This document shows, one piece after another, positions 58,730-64,000 of a stretch of 64,000 nucleotides of DNA (its first letter is position 1; each line of letters starts with the position of its first letter). Source of the stretch: Epinephelus fuscoguttatus (lineage: Eukaryota; Chordata; Actinopteri; Perciformes; Serranidae); assembly GCF_011397635.1 (NCBI RefSeq), contig NC_064761.1, forward strand, positions 43,674,143-43,738,142, in the 5' to 3' direction. The translations under genes were made by a program, and so were the position numbers. Below the pieces are notes generated by a model. The model saw only the letters and a list, made by a program, of their open reading frames with translations, searched no databases and had not been told where the DNA came from.

Positions 58730-60770
58730 TTTTTAAATAGTGTATGTTTTATCCGGTCCGTGGATTTTAAACATCGGCCTGACAAAACGTAAGATTTTAA
58801 CCAGACCGCCTGAGCTGTGCAACATAGCCGCACCAACAAGTGCTAGCCTTGTTTTTAGCCAGGCTGCTAGCCACCACCAGCTGGAGCATACCCAGCCGAG
58901 GACTCTCCGGGTGTCAAGATGCTTCTTAACACCTGTTCCACAGCCTGAAGCCTGATCTCTGCACCGGGCCCAAGTGTAGGGCCCCTGCTGGTAAGTCCCG
59001 CCTCTGATATCCTGCCCTGTGCTGTGCTTTCTGTGAGTCACTTCTGCTAAGCAGCTTCGTCACTGTGGGCTCCAGTTGGAGCCCCTGCGTGTAAGTCCCC
59101 GTGCCCTCCCTGCTTCTCTACCCCTTACCTGCTACCCACATCACCAAGCCTGAACTAAGTACTTTTAGCACTTGTACTGGCCTCCCCTTTTCTCTCTATC
59201 CTCAGTTACTACATTCAACCTATGGCTCCACTCACCTCTCCACCCGGCTGTGTCAGCTGCACCCGCCTCGCCAACAGGATCACTGAGCTGGAACAACGTA
59301 TATCCTCGCTACATCAAATCTGTGAAGCTGAGCTGCAAATGGATACCATCATCTTCGGTCCTGCACAATCTGAGTCTCCATCTGCCACCTGTCCTGTCGC
59401 TGATGCTGCCTCTCCCCCAACGTTTGACGTCACCGCTCCTGGTCCGGCTGCTGCTGTGCCTTCTCCGAACACCAACCCGGACGACACCTGGATACAGCAG
59501 GGGGCCAAACCCAAGTTCCTGCCCAGCTCCACTCCATGTGAGCATCTCATCATAGCATCCAGCTGGAGAACAGATATAATATCCTCAATCTGCATGGCTT
59601 CCCTCTCTTAGCTGGAGAAGCCCCAACTTCACCACCATCCACCCAGCAGTCCAAAAACAAAAACAAATCGCCAACTCGGATCCCCCCTCCAGTAAACCCT
59701 GAGCGCTCCTCTTCCCGCGGGTCTCACCGTCTCTCCTTACCACAGTTTACACCGGCACCGCATTGTGCTCCTGTCCGCCTCTCTGCCCGTCCATTACTTT
59801 CCACCTCACCATCGACCGTTAAGTCTTCCTCAAAATCCACTCTCCCATCACCCAGCCCAGTGAGTCCACTGTCAGCATCTCCGCGCCCCCTTTTTCCTCC
59901 GACCACCCTGATAGTTGGTGACTCCATCACCAGAAACATCCGATTCTTCAACGCGGTAACACACTGTTTCCCTGGAGCCATGGTCTCTGTTATCTTGGCA
60001 AAACTCCCCGACCTGCTACACTCACTACCACCGTCTGTCCACAGAATTATGATCCATGTTGGTTGCATGAATGCATCCCGCCGACAGTCAGAAATCACCA
60101 AGGCTGAGTTCAGCGAACTTTTTCAGTATCTCAACACCTGTGGAAAATCAGTATTCATCAGCGGGCCGCTCTCTCTTCTCGGCTGCAGTGTGGAAATCTT
60201 CAGCAGAATCCTTTCCCTCCACACATGGCTCCTATCTGCCTGCAGGACATGCAGTGTGGGCTTCATTGACAATTTTAATTTATTCTGGGGTCGACAGTCC
60301 TTTCTAAAAAGTGACGGTTTTCATCCCAATAGGCTGGGCAGCCAAATGTTAGCTGCCAATTTACAGCACGCTGTGCAAAGCTACCCACGTGACTGACTGA
60401 TGTTTACCCACACACCGTCTTGCTCTCTGGTGTCATCTCTGGGAACCTCCTCCTGCTACAGCTCCTCCTACAGGCCCGAGCTGTCACTGTCCCCTCCTGC
60501 TGCTGCTCTCCTCATTCAGTCTATCATCTCAGTCAGACCACTCCGTCCCTATAACAGGTCCAACTCTGTGAACAAATGTAACCTCAAACACGTCAAACGG
60601 TCCAACCCCAACCTCCGCCAACTCGCCCATTCCTCACAGCCAATCGCACAGCAGCATTTCCTCAAACTGGCACTGCTAAACATCCGTTCACTCAACAACA
60701 AAGCACTCATCTTAAATGAATTCATTACTGACAACAACCTAGACTTCCTCTGCATCACGGAATGATCCAT
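58730..60770 (+). mobile_element. CR1/L2-type LINE, 5' part (UTR, ORF1, start of ORF2)
   Basis: A 5'UTR-like GC-rich leader (about 58730-59221) is followed by ORF1 (59222-60396) and the first part of ORF2 (60400-60765). ORF2 includes an endonuclease start (LALLNIRSLNNKALILNEFI, LDFLCITE) and then a TGA where Trp is usual. The element is cut off at its 3' side, the reverse of normal LINE truncation, because another LINE begins at about 60775. Confidence 0.75.
59222..60396 (+). pseudogene. LINE ORF1 with SGNH-type esterase domain, frameshifted
   Basis: It starts MAPLTSPPGCVSCTRLANRI with a short coiled-coil-like segment (ITELEQRISSLHQI). The frame shifts near 59540, and the rest continues through a proline/serine-rich linker to TTLIVGDSITRNIRFFNAV, where GDS is the esterase nucleophile block. 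IMIHVGCMNASRRQSEITKA follows (normally GGND), then SDGFHPNRLGSQMLA, the His block. ORF1 proteins of CR1/L2-clade elements carry this esterase fold. The frameshift and the changed GGND block indicate inactivity. Confidence 0.75.
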
Positions 60771-60774
60771 GGAG

Positions 60775-63700
60775 TCAGTTCATCTCCTACTCCACGATAC
60801 TGAACGATGGAAAAGCGACTGCTCCTATAAAGCGGCTACGATCCATGGAGAGAGAAAAGCCATCTAAACAGCTAAGGAGATCAGTCAGCTACCTTGTTAT
60901 CACACTCCTGCTTGCTGGCGATGTCCACCAAAACCCTGGACCTAACTTCAGCTGCAATGGTGACCCACGGTGCGCTATTGCGTCCATCAGACAAGGTACT
61001 GTTGATCCTACAGGTAACTCTGAGTTGCCCCAGCGAAGTGACAATAATCCACCGTCTTCTAAACTGTCTGTCACACTGACAAATGTGACTGGAGTGCTCC
61101 CGGCTATCTCCAACGTGTGTAGTAAATTCCCCGTTCACAAACAGCGTAACTTTGTGCTTTTTCAAACAACCAACCATGCGAAAGTTCTATGGGACCCACA
61201 CGCAAAGCCTAAGGGGCTACTCGGGGGACATTTAAACATACGAAGTGTCGCTTCAAAAATGGATCAACTCGAAAAACAGCTCATGGACTCAAATCTAGAT
61301 TTCCTTTGTTTATCAGAATCATGGCTGACGGACTCATCACCTGACACAGCATATATTGTACCAGGGTATAATATTTTTAGAAAAGATAGAAAGTCTGGCA
61401 AAGGAGGTGGGCTATCGATGTATATCAAAAACTACATTAATTGTAAGGAAATTGAACTGAACTGTATGGATATGGAATGTATGGCAGTACAAATGATCTT
61501 ATCTACCAACATGTCATATACTGTTATTTGTATATACAGACCACCTTCATCAAATAGTATGTTTTATGAATACTTGAGCAACACTTTGAAAGAATTTGAC
61601 AAGAAAAAATAACTAATTCTGCTTGGAGATTTCAATATAAACTGGACTGAGAAATTGAAAAGGAAAAAATTCAAAGACATTACAAACCAATTTGATCTTA
61701 CACAATTAATCCAAGGCTCCACCAGAATCACCCCATCATCTCAAACACAGCTCGATCTAATATTTAGTAACAAGCCAGAGAGAATAACTAAAACATTTAA
61801 TTTTCTGACCGGGCTATCAGATCACAATCTGACACTGATATCAAGGAAGCTAACAAAACAAAGGTTTATGTATCGACAGGAAAGTAAAAATGTTTTTAAC
61901 ATCATACCAAAGAGGCTTATCAATGATTTGAAAGCCAACTCCAACAACTCTCCTGGAGTGAGTTCCTTTCCACAGATAACCTTGATGATGCTTCTAAGAG
62001 CTTAATGACCATGATTGACAAAGTTAAAAGTGAATTCAGTAAAAATATTACTTACTCCAGAAAAAAGCAAAACTTGCCCTGGCTAAATGAACAAGTGTGG
62101 GCTTTAATGAAGCAAATGGATTATGCATTAAAAACTGCAGTTAAGTCTGGGTTAGCCCACGATAGGAGAACTTTTCAACAGTTACGTAATAAAGTTGTAA
62201 AGGAATTGAGAAAGTCTAAAGCAAATTTCTTTATCACTTATGATTCCAAAGGAAACAGCAGACAAACTTGGAAAAACATTAACATGGTCTTAAAAAAGGA
62301 TAATAACAATAGAGACAAAGGGTTTGAACTACAAGTGCAGAGCACCTTAACTCAAGATAAAGCCAAAATCTCTTCTGTGTTTAATACTTATTTTATTGAT
62401 TCTGTTCGAGACTTAGCGAAAAACTTTGGCCCCAGAGAGAAGAACACTACACCACCAAATGATAATCTCCCACTTTTTAACATATCTGAAGTGACAGAAC
62501 CATCTGTAGTTAAAACCATAAGCCAGTTTAAGAACTCTAAGGCTAAAGATGTTTTTGATTGTGACTGTGCATTTGTGAGGAAGTATAAAAACATCCCCTC
62601 CACGCCAATTACACATCTGGTCAATCTGTCTGTTAAACATGTTTTTTTCCCCCATGGCCTGGAAGTCAGCAGTGATAACTCCTGTGTTTAAGGCTGGTGA
62701 TGTAACTGATGTTACCAACTACAGACCTATAAATATACTTCCTGTTATCTCCAAAGTAACTGAAAGGATAGTGTGCGACCAGTTGATAGCCCATTTAAAT
62801 CAAGGCCATTTTCCATTGCATTCTATGCAATTTGGGTTTAGGAAACATCACTCAACAGAGACAGCAAACTGCTATTTTATTGTGCAAATTAAATCCAGCC
62901 TTGATAATGGAGGTGTTGTTGGTGCTGTTTTCATAATGTTCTGTTGTCCAAGTTGTCAAACTTTAACTTTTCCTCTAAAGCTCTGACATGGATGGAGTCT
63001 TATTTAGACTCAAGAAAGCAGTGCACCAGAATTAATGGTGTATGCTCTTCTTTTGTAAATAGCACCATTGGAGTCCCACAGGGATCAATTTTAGGACCAA
63101 TTTTATTAAGTTTATATATTAATGACCTGCCTCTGATTTGCCCAGACGTCCATACCCAAATGTATGCAGACGATACAGCCATCTATACCCATGCAAAAAA
63201 TAGAGAACAGGCTGCATCAAAACTCACTGCAGTGCTACACAAAGTCTCAAACTGGCTAACTAGCAACTGTCTGACTCTCAGTGTAAGTAAAACTGTTGGC
63301 ATGTATTTCTCCAACAAGAGAAATGCACAGCAACAACCTGATATCCTTGTCAAAGGAGAGGTGATTAAAATTGTTGACAACTTTAAATACCTGGGCATAA
63401 TCATTGATTCTAACCTAACTTTTAAAAAGCATATTAGAAAGATATCCAAAAATGTCAGAACTAGTTTAATTAATTTTAGACATATTAGACATCAATTACC
63501 CATACATGCTGCTAAATTATTTATGCATTCAATGATCCTTTCACACCTATCCTATTGTGCTACAAGCTGGTCCCAGGCATGTGTGACTACGCTGAAACCT
63601 TTGTATACTCTTTACAAACAGGCTGTGAAAGTTTTTGATAAAAAAACAAGAAATTACCACCACTGAACCATTATAAAAAAACAGAATTTGTTAACCTTTG

Positions 63701-64000
63701 ACAGTTTTCTTTTGTTTTCTGACATGTGCTTGATGTACAAATTGATTCATGACCTTGCACCACCACCACTCAAGCAATGTGTGTCATTCTGCAGGGACAA
63801 TGTAAAGGTATCCAGGGCCTCAATGAGAGGCGATTGTTTCACCAAATTTAGGAAGACCACTTTTGGGCAATCAGCATTCTCATTCCAAGCAACTGGAAAA
63901 TGGAACTCAGTCCCATGCCATATTAGAAACTGTGCAGGTCTTAACAGTTTTAAACAGTCTCTGAAGACATGGCTAAAAGAGAATCAATCATGCGATCATT
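60775..64000 (+). mobile_element. Second LINE (CR1/L2/Rex1 group), runs off the window
   Basis: It begins within the ORF2 of the preceding LINE and continues past the window end. It carries one long decayed ORF with a 2A-like motif, endonuclease and reverse transcriptase. The C-terminal part at about 63700-64000 (KQCVSFCRDNVKVSRASMRG, then FGQSAFSFQATGKWNS) matches the LINE tail at 11340-11560, so both belong to one family. Confidence 0.8.
60845..63666 (+). pseudogene. LINE ORF2: 2A-like motif, endonuclease, reverse transcriptase (broken)
   Basis: The N-terminus reads SYLVITLLLAGDVHQNPGPN; GDVHQNPGP (60917-60943) is a 2A-like translational recoding signal with His where Glu is usual. The endonuclease has HLNIRSVASKMDQLEKQL, LDFLCLSESWL, VICIYRPPSS and LILLGDFNINW. 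The reverse transcriptase has QFGFRKHHSTETAN, STIGVPQGSILGPILLSLYI and MYADDTAIY (63160-63183). Lesions are a TAA at about 61609 before LILLGDFN, frame changes at about 62000 and 62690, and a small deletion near 62935 that removes the first catalytic Asp block. Not functional as it stands. Confidence 0.85.

Overview
The window looks like teleost fish nuclear DNA. It has split genes with GT-AG introns, long AT-rich intergenic stretches, and a dense, nested load of fish-type transposons (Tc1-like, hAT, L2/CR1-group LINEs, tRNA-derived SINEs, fold-back elements). The recognisable genes are the 3' end of rab11b, two SAMD9-like genes and a duplicated pair of single-exon TRIM genes.

Layout. Positions 1-1680 hold the last intron, last coding exon and 3'UTR of rab11b (+). 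About 2040-6990 is a 5-kb AT-rich minisatellite with a unit of roughly 38 bp. At 7225-7640 lies an orphan 3' exon of a SAMD9-like paralogue. 8385-14017 is repeats: LINE scraps, a SINE, an hAT MITE, and a 1.8-kb fold-back element inside a LINE tail. 14633-15992 (+) is a three-exon gene for a short SAM-SAM-pyrin protein. 16300-29850 is mostly intergenic and repeat: a Tc1-like element inside a LINE, three hAT elements with target duplications, and a hairpin repeat. 30141-35588 (+) is a three-exon gene for a 1547-residue SAMD9-like protein, followed by a broken partial copy of its own 3' end and tandem repeats up to about 38010. 40385-41775 is a terminal-inverted-repeat element with a THAP-domain relic. 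43374-51265 and 55279-58634 are two direct copies of one segment, each carrying a TRIM gene on the minus strand; copy 1 is interrupted by a 4.3-kb fold-back element that itself contains an L2 LINE and a Tc1-like element. 58730-64000 is one LINE inserted in another, running off the window end.

How the genes fit together. SAMD9/SAMD9L proteins and TRIM E3 ligases are antiviral and innate-immune effectors in vertebrates, so this reads as an expanding, rearranging immune locus beside a housekeeping Rab gene. The most notable point is domain architecture. The long protein has two SAM domains and a pyrin (PYD) domain where mammalian SAMD9 has one SAM and the AlbA-type nuclease effector domain. The short neighbour keeps only SAM-SAM-PYD. 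This suggests, without proof, a sensor plus adaptor or decoy pair acting through like-with-like SAM and pyrin contacts. The other notable point is a pair of palindromic elements with 6-bp target duplications and TATGG-type ends, one of which has its empty site preserved in the duplicate TRIM segment.
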